The position numbers were made by a program, and so were the translations under genes. A DNA stretch of 64,000 nucleotides from Phytobacter ursingii. GTDB taxonomy: Bacteria > Pseudomonadota > Gammaproteobacteria > Enterobacterales > Enterobacteriaceae. Shown here one piece after another: positions 12,073 through 20,716 of the stretch (position 1 is the first letter of the stretch; every line of letters starts with the position of its first letter). The notes beneath the pieces are model-generated. The model saw only the letters and a list, made by a program, of their open reading frames with translations. It was not told where the DNA came from and searched no databases. Where the stretch lies: NCBI GenBank assembly GCA_901456055.1, contig CABDWT010000002.1, forward strand, positions 558,001-622,000, given 5' to 3'.

Positions 12073-12837
12073 TTAAAACTCATAGCCCAACATATATATC
12101 ATTTGATCACCGAATCCATCATAACCAAGTTTATTATCAAAATAACGCCAGGTGACGGATGCTTTCCAGCGGGGATAAAATTTCCATGCTAATGTCAAAC
12201 CACCATTAATTCCGGTATGCCCATGCTGTTGTTCGGCATAGGCATCATTTCTGTCGAGTTCAATTTCATTCCAGTTTGACAGGACAAACTTCTCATTAAA
12301 AACATTGAAGAAGTAGGCTGCGGTCCAGCCAATAACGTAACCGTTCCAGCCACTGGTTTGCCCATATTTTTTTGAGTAATAATCCCCGGACTGGTTATGT
12401 AACCCAATGTAGGGTTTAAAAAAAACCCATTTCCCTTGCCAACCCAGATAGCCAAGCCCATAGAACATATCTAAATCATCGCTCCATGAGTTGTCCCACT
12501 GACCATATAATTTTCCGAAGAAAGAGAAGTCAGAATCGAATAGGCGGACATGGGCCATCGCCGATACTGTATGGTTTCGTCCCTCAACGGAGTGATTTAA
12601 AACATTGCTTTCAAAAAATGAATAAATTTCTGCTTCACGGAAATTAACGCCAAAATCAGCTGTTGCTTTCCATACTTCACCACGATGAACATTTTCAAAA
12701 CCGCTATTCCAGTCAGCATAACCGGCATTTATAGAACCAAAAGCCCCTTTATACTCCAGAGACCATGCAGGGAGACTGCATAATACGGTCGTCGATATTA
12801 GGACACACGCCAGCAACTTTCCCTTTTTGTGGGGCAT
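12073..12837 (-). CDS. Outer-membrane beta-barrel, Tsx/OmpK-like
   Basis: A 254-aa exported protein from the ATG at 12835-12837 (MPHKKGKLLACVL). The ATG at 12846 is in frame but abuts the GAGGA site, which is correctly spaced for the later start. A signal peptide ends near LPAWS. The mature part has alternating aromatic strands and a C-terminal Phe (MIYMLGYEF), the outer-membrane insertion signal. Segments such as FYGLGYLGWQGKWVFFKPYIG and the terminal strand pattern resemble the nucleoside-channel Tsx/OmpK family. It is first in the sulfatase operon, so it may admit the sulfated substrate or export/import a product. The family call is moderate. Confidence 0.7.
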   Translation of the reverse strand: MPHKKGKLLACVLISTTVLCSLPAWSLEYKGAFGSINAGYADWNSGFENVHRGEVWKATADFGVNFREAEIYSFFESNVLNHSVEGRNHTVSAMAHVRLFDSDFSFFGKLYGQWDNSWSDDLDMFYGLGYLGWQGKWVFFKPYIGLHNQSGDYYSKKYGQTSGWNGYVIGWTAAYFFNVFNEKFVLSNWNEIELDRNDAYAEQQHGHTGINGGLTLAWKFYPRWKASVTWRYFDNKLGYDGFGDQMIYMLGYEF

Positions 12838-13222
12838 ATAATGCATTCCTCATTATTATAGTTAACGTGAATACTTCAAAAATAAAAACGATCTCAGGCA
12901 ATCATTAATTCGTGGTCAGTTTATTAAAAATGATAAATTGGTTTGTGATAGAGATATCACATTGATGGATTAGCTAAGCCATTAAAATCCAGGTGTCATA
13001 AAATGTTGTTTTTCGTATCGTTAACCTATGAAAATAATAAATTGCTCTAAAAATTTTTTTCCACTGCCAGCAGGACGGCAATTCAATTTAGCTGAAGGAA
13101 TAATCCGTGGGTTTACGTTAATAACATAGCACGCCATTCGATGTAATTTTTTTCACACCGCTATGGGAAGAAGAGAGCCATAAAATAAGATAAGTGATAA
13201 GCCGTTTTCGGCTTCGGAGTAA
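12838..13222. other. A+T-rich intergenic region upstream of the sulfatase operon
   Basis: This 385-bp stretch holds no credible ORF. It is visibly richer in A and T than the flanking backbone and contains the palindrome at 12944-12961 and an AAGCCG/CGGCTT hairpin near 13199-13216. It should contain the promoter of the sulfatase operon. The composition fits horizontally acquired DNA silenced by H-NS, which is inference. Confidence 0.6.
12944..12961 (-). promoter_or_regulatory. Perfect palindrome TGTGATA-GAGA-TATCACA
   Basis: Two 7-bp arms around GAGA, 107 bp before the first gene of the sulfatase operon. The outer TGTGA/TCACA pentamers look like CRP half-sites but the spacer is 8 rather than 6 bases, so CRP binding is doubtful; a dedicated dimeric regulator is possible. 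Confidence 0.5.
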
Positions 13223-13254
13223 TAAAAAAGGGTTGCATTGAGCAACCCTTTAAA
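13223..13254 (-). terminator. Rho-independent terminator of dnaKJ
   Basis: On the minus strand AAAGGGTTGC, short loop, GCAACCCTTT then a T-rich tail ending near 13223, 13 bp past the dnaJ stop. Confidence 0.88.
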
Positions 13255-13266
13255 AGTTTTACCTGA

Positions 13267-14412
13267 TTAACGCGTCAGGTCATCAAAGAATTTTTTGACG
13301 CCATCGAAGAAACTTTTGGAGCGCGGGCTATTGTGTTCACCTGTCGGCCCGCCAAAGCTTTCCTGCAAATCTTTAAGCAACTGTTTCTGCTTATCGTTCA
13401 GGCCAACCGGCGTTTCAACGACCACGCGGCACAGCAGATCGCCCTGCGCGCCGCCACGCACCGATTTCACGCCTTTACCGCGCATGCGGAACAGCTTGCC
13501 GGTCTGAGTTTCACCAGGGATCTTCAGATTGACACGACCGTCCAGCGTCGGAACCTCAATTTCGCCACCCAACGCCGCCATAGCAAAGTTGATGGGGACT
13601 TCGCAATACAGGTTGTTACCTTCACGCTCAAAGATAGCGTGCTGTTTCACCTGCACCTGAACGTACAGATCGCCTGCCGGTGCGCCGTGCTCACCCGCTT
13701 CGCCTTCACCCGCCAGGCGGATACGATCGCCTGTATCCACGCCTGCCGGAATTTTAACGGACAGCGTTTTAGTTTTTTCAACGCGACCATGGCCATGACA
13801 TTTGTTGCAAGGATCTTTAATCAGCGTACCGCGCCCCTGACAGTGCGGACAGGTCTGCTGAACAGCGAAGAACCCCTGGCGCATCTGCACCTGGCCGGAA
13901 CCGTGACAGGTCGGACAGGTCTGCGGCTGAGTACCCGCTTTCGCGCCGCTGCCATGGCAAACGTCACACTCTTCGAGCGTCGGGATACGGATCTCTTTAC
14001 TGACACCGCGAACGGCCTCTTCCAGCGTCAATTCCATGTTGTAACGTAAATCGGCGCCACGCGCCGCACGCTGGCGACCACGGCCACCGCCAAAAATATC
14101 GCCGAAGACATCGCCAAAGATATCGCTAAAGTCAGCGCCGCCGCCAAAGCCGCCGCCGCCGAATCCACCGCCGCCCATGCCGCCTTGTTCAAACGCCGCA
14201 TGGCCATACTGGTCGTACGCAGCGCGTTTTTGCGCATCGGTCAGGACTTCGTACGCCTCTTTGATCTCTTTAAATTTGGCTTCGGCCTCTTTATCACCCT
14301 GGTTACGGTCCGGGTGATATTTCATGGCCAGGCGCTTGTACGCCTTCTTGATTTCGCGCTCTTCCGCTGTTTTGGAAACGCCCAAAATCTCGTAGTAGTC
14401 TTGTTTCGCCAT
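13267..14412 (-). CDS. dnaJ: Hsp40 co-chaperone DnaJ
   Basis: Stimulates DnaK ATPase and delivers unfolded substrates. J domain (residues 1-70) with the HPD motif at 33-35 (MKYHPDRNQ); a Gly/Phe-rich linker about 76-108, slightly longer than usual; four CxxCxGxG zinc repeats about 145-210 ([32 protein letters not shown]); C-terminal substrate domains to residue 381 (E. coli 376). It is 86 bp downstream of dnaK and shares its heat-shock transcript. Confidence 0.98.
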   Translation of the reverse strand: MAKQDYYEILGVSKTAEEREIKKAYKRLAMKYHPDRNQGDKEAEAKFKEIKEAYEVLTDAQKRAAYDQYGHAAFEQGGMGGGGFGGGGFGGGADFSDIFGDVFGDIFGGGRGRQRAARGADLRYNMELTLEEAVRGVSKEIRIPTLEECDVCHGSGAKAGTQPQTCPTCHGSGQVQMRQGFFAVQQTCPHCQGRGTLIKDPCNKCHGHGRVEKTKTLSVKIPAGVDTGDRIRLAGEGEAGEHGAPAGDLYVQVQVKQHAIFEREGNNLYCEVPINFAMAALGGEIEVPTLDGRVNLKIPGETQTGKLFRMRGKGVKSVRGGAQGDLLCRVVVETPVGLNDKQKQLLKDLQESFGGPTGEHNSPRSKSFFDGVKKFFDDLTR

Positions 14413-14439
14413 CTTTTTTTATCTACCCCTAACATGCGA

Positions 14440-14472
14440 GCACGGGCGTGGAGAGATCTCCTACGCCCGTGC
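14440..14472 (-). ncRNA. dnaK-dnaJ intergenic hairpin (tpke11-like position)
   Basis: GCACGGGCGT / ACGCCCGTGC, a 10-bp perfect stem with a 13-base loop in the 86-bp dnaK-dnaJ gap. In E. coli a small transcript named tpke11 is annotated at this position. Whether this is an independent RNA, a processing signal or an attenuator cannot be told from sequence. Confidence 0.4.
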
Positions 14473-14498
14473 CGATTAATTACCCTGCATCAGGGCGA

Positions 14499-16415
14499 TT
14501 ATTTTTTGTCTTTTACTTCTTCGAACTCAGCGTCGACAACATCGTCGTCTTTCGCGTTGTTCGCAGAAGCGTCAGCGCCACCAGCCTGCTGCTGAGCGTG
14601 CTGTTGCTGTGCGATTTCCAGCAGTTTCTGAGAAGCCTGAGCCAGCGCCTGCATTTTCGCTTCGATATCCGCTTTGTCTTCGCCTTTGAGGGACGTTTCC
14701 AGCGCGGTCAGCGCAGCTTCGATAGCGGTTTTATCTTCCGCTGGCAGTTTGTCACCGGCTTCTTCCACCTGTTTACGGGTGCTGTGCAGCAGATGGTCGC
14801 CCTGGTTACGGGTCTGAACCAGCTCTTCGAACTTACGGTCAGATTCAGCATTCGCTTCTGCTTCGCGAACCATTTTCTGAATTTCTTCCTCGTTCAGGCC
14901 AGAAGATGCCTTGATGGTGATCTTCTGCTCTTTGCCGCTGTTTTTGTCTTTCGCGGAAACGTGCAGGATACCGTCAGCATCGATATCGAAGGTCACTTCG
15001 ATCTGCGGCATGCCGCGCGGTGCCGGGTTGATACCATCCAGGTTGAACTGACCCAGAGATTTGTTATCAGAAGCGCGTTTACGCTCACCCTGCAGCACAT
15101 GGATGGTCACCGCAGACTGGTTGTCTTCTGCGGTAGAGAACACCTGGCTGTGTTTGGTCGGGATAGTGGTGTTTTTGGTGATAAGCGCTGTCATCACGCC
15201 GCCCATGGTTTCGATACCCAGAGACAGCGGGGTAACGTCCAGAAGCAGAACGTCTTTCACATCACCCGTCAACACACCACCCTGGACCGCAGCGCCGATA
15301 GCAACGGCTTCGTCCGGGTTAACGTCTTTACGCGGCTCTTTACCAAAGAACTCCGCCACTTTCTTCTGCACCATCGGCATACGCGTCTGACCGCCGACCA
15401 GGATAACGTCCTGCACGTCGGATACAGACAGGCCAGCGTCCTGTAGCGCAACTTTCAGCGGCTCGATGGAACGGTTTACCAGGTCTTCGACCAGGCTTTC
15501 CAGTTTCGCGCGAGTCACTTTGATGTTCATGTGTTTCGGCCCCGTCGCGTCTGCAGTGATATACGGCAGGTTCACGTCGGTCTGCTGAGCGGAAGAAAGC
15601 TCAATTTTCGCTTTTTCTGCCGCTTCTTTCAGACGCTGCATCGCCAGCGGATCGTTACGCAGGTCAATGCCCTGATCTTTCTTGAACTCTTCAACCAGAT
15701 AGTTGATCAGACGGCTGTCGAAGTCTTCGCCACCCAGGTGGGTATCACCGTTGGTTGCCAGTACTTCGAAGGTTTTTTCGCCATCAACTTCGTCGATTTC
15801 GATAATAGAGATATCGAAGGTACCGCCACCGAGGTCGTAGACCGCGATAGTACGGTTGCCCACTTCTTTATCCAGACCGTAGGCCAGCGCAGCGGCAGTC
15901 GGTTCGTTGATAATACGTTTGACTTCCAGACCCGCGATACGGCCAGCATCTTTGGTTGCCTGACGCTGCGCATCGTTGAAGTACGCCGGTACGGTGATAA
16001 CCGCTTCAGTTACCGGCTCACCCAGGTAATCTTCAGCCGTTTTCTTCATTTTTTTCAGCACTTCGGCAGAGATCTGCGGCGGTGCAGTTTTGGTGCCTTT
16101 CACATCGAGCCATGCGTCACCGTTGTCAGCAGCGATGATTTTGTATGGCATGATAGAAACGTCACGCTGAACTTCTTCGTCCTGGAAGCGGCGGCCAATC
16201 AGGCGTTTAATCGCAAACAGGGTGTTTTGCGGGTTTGTCACTGCCTGACGTTTAGCCGGCTGACCAACCAGAGTTTCACCATCCTGGGTATAAGCAATGA
16301 TAGAAGGCGTGGTGCGGTCGCCCTCGGCATTCTCCAGCACACGCGCGGTGGTGCCATCCATAATCGCTACACAAGAGTTGGTCGTACCCAGGTCGATACC
16401 AATAATTTTACCCAT
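14499..16415 (-). CDS. dnaK: Hsp70 chaperone DnaK
   Basis: ATP-driven folding chaperone, 638 aa as in E. coli. The ATPase domain begins [20 protein letters not shown] and includes [24 protein letters not shown] and [10 protein letters not shown]; the interdomain linker is [13 protein letters not shown]; the substrate domain and lid follow, and the tail ends [16 protein letters not shown]. Expressed from two sigma-32 promoters upstream and followed by dnaJ. No anomalies. Confidence 0.99.
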   Translation of the reverse strand: MGKIIGIDLGTTNSCVAIMDGTTARVLENAEGDRTTPSIIAYTQDGETLVGQPAKRQAVTNPQNTLFAIKRLIGRRFQDEEVQRDVSIMPYKIIAADNGDAWLDVKGTKTAPPQISAEVLKKMKKTAEDYLGEPVTEAVITVPAYFNDAQRQATKDAGRIAGLEVKRIINEPTAAALAYGLDKEVGNRTIAVYDLGGGTFDISIIEIDEVDGEKTFEVLATNGDTHLGGEDFDSRLINYLVEEFKKDQGIDLRNDPLAMQRLKEAAEKAKIELSSAQQTDVNLPYITADATGPKHMNIKVTRAKLESLVEDLVNRSIEPLKVALQDAGLSVSDVQDVILVGGQTRMPMVQKKVAEFFGKEPRKDVNPDEAVAIGAAVQGGVLTGDVKDVLLLDVTPLSLGIETMGGVMTALITKNTTIPTKHSQVFSTAEDNQSAVTIHVLQGERKRASDNKSLGQFNLDGINPAPRGMPQIEVTFDIDADGILHVSAKDKNSGKEQKITIKASSGLNEEEIQKMVREAEANAESDRKFEELVQTRNQGDHLLHSTRKQVEEAGDKLPAEDKTAIEAALTALETSLKGEDKADIEAKMQALAQASQKLLEIAQQQHAQQQAGGADASANNAKDDDVVDAEFEEVKDKK

Positions 16416-16463
16416 CTAAACGTCTCCACTAAAAATTCGGTCAACATGTGGTTGTGAACCTGT

Positions 16464-16490
16464 AATAAGGGCGAATCGTGCGGTTTCAAC
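16464..16490 (-). promoter_or_regulatory. Sigma-32 promoter dnaKp2
   Basis: Minus strand reads GTTGAAAC (-35, 16483-16490) and CGCCCTTATT (-10, 16464-16473), 50-75 bp before dnaK. It matches the proximal heat-shock promoter of E. coli dnaK. Confidence 0.7.
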
Positions 16491-16538
16491 TACCCTCGTT
16501 CGTTTTTTTTCAGGTCCACACATTGCGGTTGACTACAA

Positions 16539-16568
16539 GATGGGGTCGCAACGAAGCTCATCAAGGGG
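16539..16568 (-). promoter_or_regulatory. Sigma-32 promoter dnaKp1
   Basis: Minus strand reads CCCCTTGATG (-35, 16559-16568) and CGACCCCATCT (-10 region, about 16538-16548), close to the sigma-32 consensus and to the distal dnaK promoter of E. coli. Confidence 0.82.
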
Positions 16569-16712
16569 TAAGGAATAAAAAAATTTTTAATTTCCACCTG
16601 TTCAGATCATAGACACAGCCAATGACGCTATTTATGATGCCGCGCCCCGCCTCCTCTACATTGATGCGGGGAATACATTTCATCCTTCAATGTTGATTTA
16701 TTTTGAGGAATT

Positions 16713-17285
16713 ATGGGCAACATCAAGTTGGCTAATCCGGCTCCGCTGGGCCTTATGGGCTTCGGCATGACCACTATTCTGCTTAACCTGCACAATATTG
16801 GCATGTTCCCGCTGGATGGTATTATCCTGGCTATGGGTATTTTCTATGGCGGTATCGCGCAGATTTTTGCAGGTCTGCTGGAATATAAAAAAGGCAACAC
16901 CTTCGGTTTAACCGCATTTACCTCTTACGGTTCTTTCTGGCTCACCCTGGTCGCCATTCTGCTGCTGCCTAAAATGGGTCTGGCAGATGCGGCAAATGGC
17001 CACTTCCTGGGTGTCTATCTGGGGATCTGGGGCGTGTTCACCCTGTTTATGTTCTTCGGCACGCTGAAAGGCGCACGTATGCTGCAGTTCGTCTTCCTGA
17101 GCCTGACCGTGTTATTCGCACTGTTGGCGGTAGGCCATCTGGCGGACAATGAAGGTATCGTTCATGTAGCCGGCTGGATTGGTCTGGTATGTGGCGCAAG
17201 CGCTATCTACCTGGCGATGGGTGAAGTCCTGAACGAGCAGTATGGCCGTACCGTTCTGCCGATTGGCGAACAAGGGCAGCACTAA
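16713..17285 (+). CDS. satP: Acetate/succinate:H+ symporter SatP
   Basis: Inner-membrane proton symporter for acetate and succinate of the YaaH/GPR1/FUN34 family (190 aa; E. coli 188). The family signature [14 protein letters not shown] is at residues 8-21, followed by six membrane segments, and [19 protein letters not shown] is conserved. The start at 16713 has TGAGGA 7 bp upstream. Divergent from dnaK, as in E. coli apart from genes missing between them. Confidence 0.96.
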   Translation: MGNIKLANPAPLGLMGFGMTTILLNLHNIGMFPLDGIILAMGIFYGGIAQIFAGLLEYKKGNTFGLTAFTSYGSFWLTLVAILLLPKMGLADAANGHFLGVYLGIWGVFTLFMFFGTLKGARMLQFVFLSLTVLFALLAVGHLADNEGIVHVAGWIGLVCGASAIYLAMGEVLNEQYGRTVLPIGEQGQH

Positions 17286-17292
17286 TCCCTCC

Positions 17293-17317
17293 TTCGTGCC
17301 TGTCATGCAGGCACGAA
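17293..17317 (+). terminator. Hairpin after satP
   Basis: TTCGTGCCTG / CAGGCACGAA, 10-bp perfect stem with a 5-base loop just past the satP stop. There is no clear T-run, so it is a weak terminator or an RNA 3'-end stabiliser. Confidence 0.55.
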
Positions 17318-17366
17318 TCCCCCTGTTTTGCCCTCCTGTTGATTACGCATTCACTCACTTTATGGG

Positions 17367-18722
17367 ATGATGGCGGTATTTCCTCTCAGACAGAATCTGA
17401 TAATGGCTATGCTTTTCCAGGGTCGTACTTACTGGTTACAACGTTGGGTTGCGCTTCTTCTCACCGGGGTCATGGCCGGACTTGGCGGTATGTTGCTCGC
17501 CATGCTGCTACACGAAATCCAGCATCTCGCGTATGGGTATAGTCAGAACCAGTTGATAAGCCCGCAGACATTTTTAGAGGGTGTGACGGACGCCAGCGCC
17601 CAGCGGCGCTTTATCGTGCTGCTCGCCGCCGGCATTGTTGCCGGAGGAGGATGGTGGCTGCTTGCACGTTATGGCCAAAAACGCATCAGCATCAGTACGG
17701 CGGTAAACAACCCGGATAAACCAATGCCGCCGCTCACCACGCTCGTGCATATTCTGCTGCAAATTATCACCGTGGCGATGGGCTCACCGCTCGGGCGCGA
17801 GGTCGCTCCGCGTGAAGCGGGGGCGCTCTTTGCCGGGGGTGCTGCGCGGACATTGCGTCTTACCCCCGCCGACATTAAACTGATGACCGCCTGCGGTGCG
17901 GGTGCGGGGCTTGCTGCGGTCTATAACGTACCGCTGGCGGGAGCTATCTTTACACTTGAAGTCTTGTTGGTGAATTTTAGCTGGGATACGGCTATTGCGG
18001 CACTGGTCACATCGGCGCTGGCGGCCTGGGTCGCCACGCTGGGACTGGGCGATGAACATCAGTATCACTTCACGACGGAATTCGCTGCCACCTCGTTGAT
18101 TTTCTGGAGCGTGCTTTGTGGTCCGTTACTGGGCGCGGGCGCTTTTCTTTTTCGTCGTCTCACCCAATATGCAGGCAGCAAAGTGCGGGATAACTGGCAA
18201 ATGCCCGCGGTCAGTCTGATTGCCTTTACGCTACTGGGTATCTTTTCCATCTGGTTTCCGCAGCTTCCCGGCAACGGTAAAGGGGCTGCACAGTTAACGC
18301 TCAGTGGCGAAATGACGGCCTGGCTTGCGGTGGTTTTACTGATACTGAAAGTATTGGTTATCTGCGCCGTGATTCGTGCAGGCGCGGCTGGCGGATTGTT
18401 GACACCCGGGCTTGCCGTCGGTGGGTTGCTGGGATCGCTGCTGTTTATGCTTGTCGGGCCGCTTTTCCCCGGTAGCGATATGGAAAGCTTCGCCCTGCTG
18501 GGCGCTGCCGGGTTCCTGGCCGCCTCAGCGCATATGCCCGTCACCACCCTCGCCTTGGTAATGGAATCTACACGAATGGACCACAGTTTCCTGGTACCTT
18601 CCGCACTGTCAATCGCAGGTGCCTATGCCACCTGTCGCGCGCTTGAAATATGGCAAGATGCGCATTTTTCGACCAAAACCACAACCGTAGCTAAACGAGA
18701 TGGTAATAAAAATCCTATTTAA
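17367..18722 (+). CDS. Divergent CLC-family anion channel/transporter
   Basis: A 451-aa polytopic membrane protein of the voltage-gated chloride channel (CLC) fold. Recognisable CLC pieces are GSPLGREVAPREAGA (the GREGP-type segment, with candidate gating glutamate E145), AAVYNVPLAGAIFTLEV and AGAAGGLLTPGLAVGGLLG (the GGIFAP-type segment). The usual selectivity motif GSGIP is not seen; its place holds NPDKPMPP. The start is uncertain: ATG 17367 is used here, and ATG 17403 is an alternative; neither has a strong ribosome-binding site. It lies 81 bp after satP. Chloride or fluoride transport is possible but not provable from sequence. Confidence 0.78.
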   Translation: MMAVFPLRQNLIMAMLFQGRTYWLQRWVALLLTGVMAGLGGMLLAMLLHEIQHLAYGYSQNQLISPQTFLEGVTDASAQRRFIVLLAAGIVAGGGWWLLARYGQKRISISTAVNNPDKPMPPLTTLVHILLQIITVAMGSPLGREVAPREAGALFAGGAARTLRLTPADIKLMTACGAGAGLAAVYNVPLAGAIFTLEVLLVNFSWDTAIAALVTSALAAWVATLGLGDEHQYHFTTEFAATSLIFWSVLCGPLLGAGAFLFRRLTQYAGSKVRDNWQMPAVSLIAFTLLGIFSIWFPQLPGNGKGAAQLTLSGEMTAWLAVVLLILKVLVICAVIRAGAAGGLLTPGLAVGGLLGSLLFMLVGPLFPGSDMESFALLGAAGFLAASAHMPVTTLALVMESTRMDHSFLVPSALSIAGAYATCRALEIWQDAHFSTKTTTVAKRDGNKNPI

Positions 18723-18724
18723 TT

Positions 18725-18737
18725 GATAAGCATTATC
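18725..18737 (+). promoter_or_regulatory. Fur box before the iron ABC operon
   Basis: GATAAGCATTATC differs at one base from the core GATAATCATTATC of the Fur consensus. It lies 110 bp before the permease start, right after the CLC stop codon, and predicts iron repression of the next three genes. Confidence 0.8.
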
Positions 18738-18846
18738 ATTTTAAATATGGTCGCCGGGAGCATCCCGGATATTGGATATCATGCAACAGCCTGGACAGGA
18801 ACGTTGGGGGATACATCGATTCTGTTGTGTTGCATAAGGTAAGCCA

Positions 18847-19920
18847 ATGAGTTCCCCTCTTGTCGCCAGTGTTAAGCCTGACGGTTCCGCCGTGTCGTCA
18901 TCTTACAGAAAAATCGTGCTGCGCCGTTTTGCGCTCGCAGGCGCGATTCTGGCGTTTATTCTGCTATCACTAATTCTGGATTTCATCATTGGGCCTTCCG
19001 GGCTCTCTCTTGCTGCACTCTGGCATGCGCTTGTCGATGCCGGGTCTGCTGATGCGGGAACACGTGTTATTGTCTGGGAGTTGCGCCTGCCCATTGCATT
19101 AATGGCGATCGTTGTCGGAATGGCGCTCGGTCTGGCGGGGGCAGAGATGCAAACCATCCTCAATAACCCGCTCGCCAGTCCGTTTACCCTCGGGGTCTCC
19201 TCTGCCGCGTCATTTGGTGCCGCGCTGGCTATCATTCTTGGTCTGGGTATTCCGGGTATTCCCGATCAGTGGTTTATCTCGGTTAATGCCTTTGTCTTTG
19301 CCCTGCTGGCCTGCTTTATTCTTGATGGCATCAGCCGCTGGACCCGCGTGGCGACATCAGGCGTGGTGTTATTTGGCATTGCGCTGGTGTTCACCTTCAA
19401 TGCGCTGATTTCCATTCTGCAGTTTGTGGCCAGCGAAGACACATTGCAGGGGCTGGTCTTCTGGACCATGGGCAGTCTGGCGCGCGCTTCATGGGACAAG
19501 CTTGCTATTCTCAGCCTCGCCCTGCTTTTTATTGTGCCCCTGTCGCTGAAAAATGCCTGGAAGCTTACCGCGCTGCGTCTGGGAGAAGACCGGGCCGTCA
19601 GCTTTGGTATCAATGTGCGTCAACTGCGTATGGCGACGCTGCTGCGCATCAGTATCATTTCCGCGCTGACCGTGGCCTTTGTCGGGCCTGTTGGCTTTAT
19701 TGGTCTGGTGGCACCGCACATTTCGCGGATGCTGTTTGGTGAGGACCACCGCTTTTATCTGCCCGGCAGCATGTTGATTGGCGCACTGGTACTCTCGCTG
19801 GCGTCCGTATTATCAAAAAATATTGTCTCCGGCGTCATCATTCCCGTTGGTATCGTCACCTCACTGGTCGGCGTCCCGTTCTTTCTGAGCATCATTATTC
19901 GCCATCGGGGGAATCTATGA
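18847..19920 (+). CDS. FecCD-family iron-chelate ABC permease
   Basis: A 357-aa inner-membrane permease of the BtuC/FecCD family, expected to have about ten membrane segments and to work as a homodimer. Family hallmarks are RLPIALMAIVVGMALGLAG near residue 79, GAEMQTILNNPLASPFTLGV, and VGPVGFIGLVAPHISRML near the C-terminal half (the ATPase-contact loop follows). It begins a Fur-controlled operon and overlaps the ATPase gene by 4 bp (ATGA). It probably imports a ferric siderophore or heme; ligand unknown. Confidence 0.92.
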   Translation: MSSPLVASVKPDGSAVSSSYRKIVLRRFALAGAILAFILLSLILDFIIGPSGLSLAALWHALVDAGSADAGTRVIVWELRLPIALMAIVVGMALGLAGAEMQTILNNPLASPFTLGVSSAASFGAALAIILGLGIPGIPDQWFISVNAFVFALLACFILDGISRWTRVATSGVVLFGIALVFTFNALISILQFVASEDTLQGLVFWTMGSLARASWDKLAILSLALLFIVPLSLKNAWKLTALRLGEDRAVSFGINVRQLRMATLLRISIISALTVAFVGPVGFIGLVAPHISRMLFGEDHRFYLPGSMLIGALVLSLASVLSKNIVSGVIIPVGIVTSLVGVPFFLSIIIRHRGNL

Positions 19921-20693
19921 CCGACGGACTGCAAATCCACGCCCTGCATACCGGCTATCGCAAAAAGAAAATTATCGACGGGCTGACCATCCCAATGCTG
20001 CCACGCGGGCAAATCACTGCGCTGCTCGGGCCAAACGGCTCAGGCAAATCCACCCTGCTGCGCGCGCTGGCCGATCTCAACCCGGCTCAGGGGCAACTGT
20101 GGCTGAATGGCGAAGACTTGATGACGTTGCCCCCAGCGAAGCGGGCGCAAAAGGTGGTCTACCTGCCGCAGTCATTGCCGCAAGGCGTGCATCTGCATGC
20201 GCTGGAGTCGGTCATTGTAGCCCGACGCGCCAGCGGCTTCTGTTCCGGGGAAAACGTTGAGCAAGAGGCCTACGACATTCTGCATAAGCTTGGCATTTCG
20301 CATCTGGCGATGAGCTTCCTCGACCAGCTTTCCGGCGGGCAGAAACAGCTGATTGGCCTTGCCCAGTCGCTGATCAGGAAGCCAGACCTTTTGCTGCTTG
20401 ACGAGCCGCTGAGCGCACTCGATCTCAATTACCAGTTTCACGTAATGGATATCGTCGCCCGTGAAACGCGTCTGCGTAACATCGTGACGGTGGTAGTGAT
20501 CCATGACATCAACATTGCGCTGCGCCATGCCGAATACGCGGTGATGTTAAAAAATGGCGCACGGGTTGCCAGTGGTATTCCAGGCGAGGTCGTTACGCCC
20601 GCAAACCTGGCGACCGTCTACGGGGTAAAAGGCCGTGTCGAATATTGTTCGCAGGGACTGCCGCATGTGGTGGTCGACGGATTAACAAACTAA
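19917..20693 (+). CDS. Iron-chelate ABC transporter ATPase
   Basis: A 258-aa cytoplasmic ATPase of the FepC/FecE type. Walker A is GPNGSGKST (residues 38-46), the signature is LSGGQ (138-142), Walker B is LLLLDEP with E163, and the switch histidine is in VVVIHDINIALRH. It energises the FecCD permease upstream; the binding-protein gene follows after 23 bp. Confidence 0.94.
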   Translation: MTDGLQIHALHTGYRKKKIIDGLTIPMLPRGQITALLGPNGSGKSTLLRALADLNPAQGQLWLNGEDLMTLPPAKRAQKVVYLPQSLPQGVHLHALESVIVARRASGFCSGENVEQEAYDILHKLGISHLAMSFLDQLSGGQKQLIGLAQSLIRKPDLLLLDEPLSALDLNYQFHVMDIVARETRLRNIVTVVVIHDINIALRHAEYAVMLKNGARVASGIPGEVVTPANLATVYGVKGRVEYCSQGLPHVVVDGLTN

Positions 20694-20716
20694 AACAGTC
20701 ATAAGACGGGGAAGAG

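Noticed and set aside
12847-12860. TATAAT-like box just before the OM barrel gene as its promoter
   Set aside because: It would place the start of transcription almost on the ribosome-binding site and no -35 lies at the right distance.
12944-12961. Canonical CRP site before the sulfatase operon
   Set aside because: The TGTGA/TCACA half-sites have an 8-base spacer; CRP needs 6. Kept only as a generic palindrome.
14448-16457. Long plus-strand frames of 300-330 codons antisense to dnaK
   Set aside because: These mirror dnaK codon usage and have no independent support.
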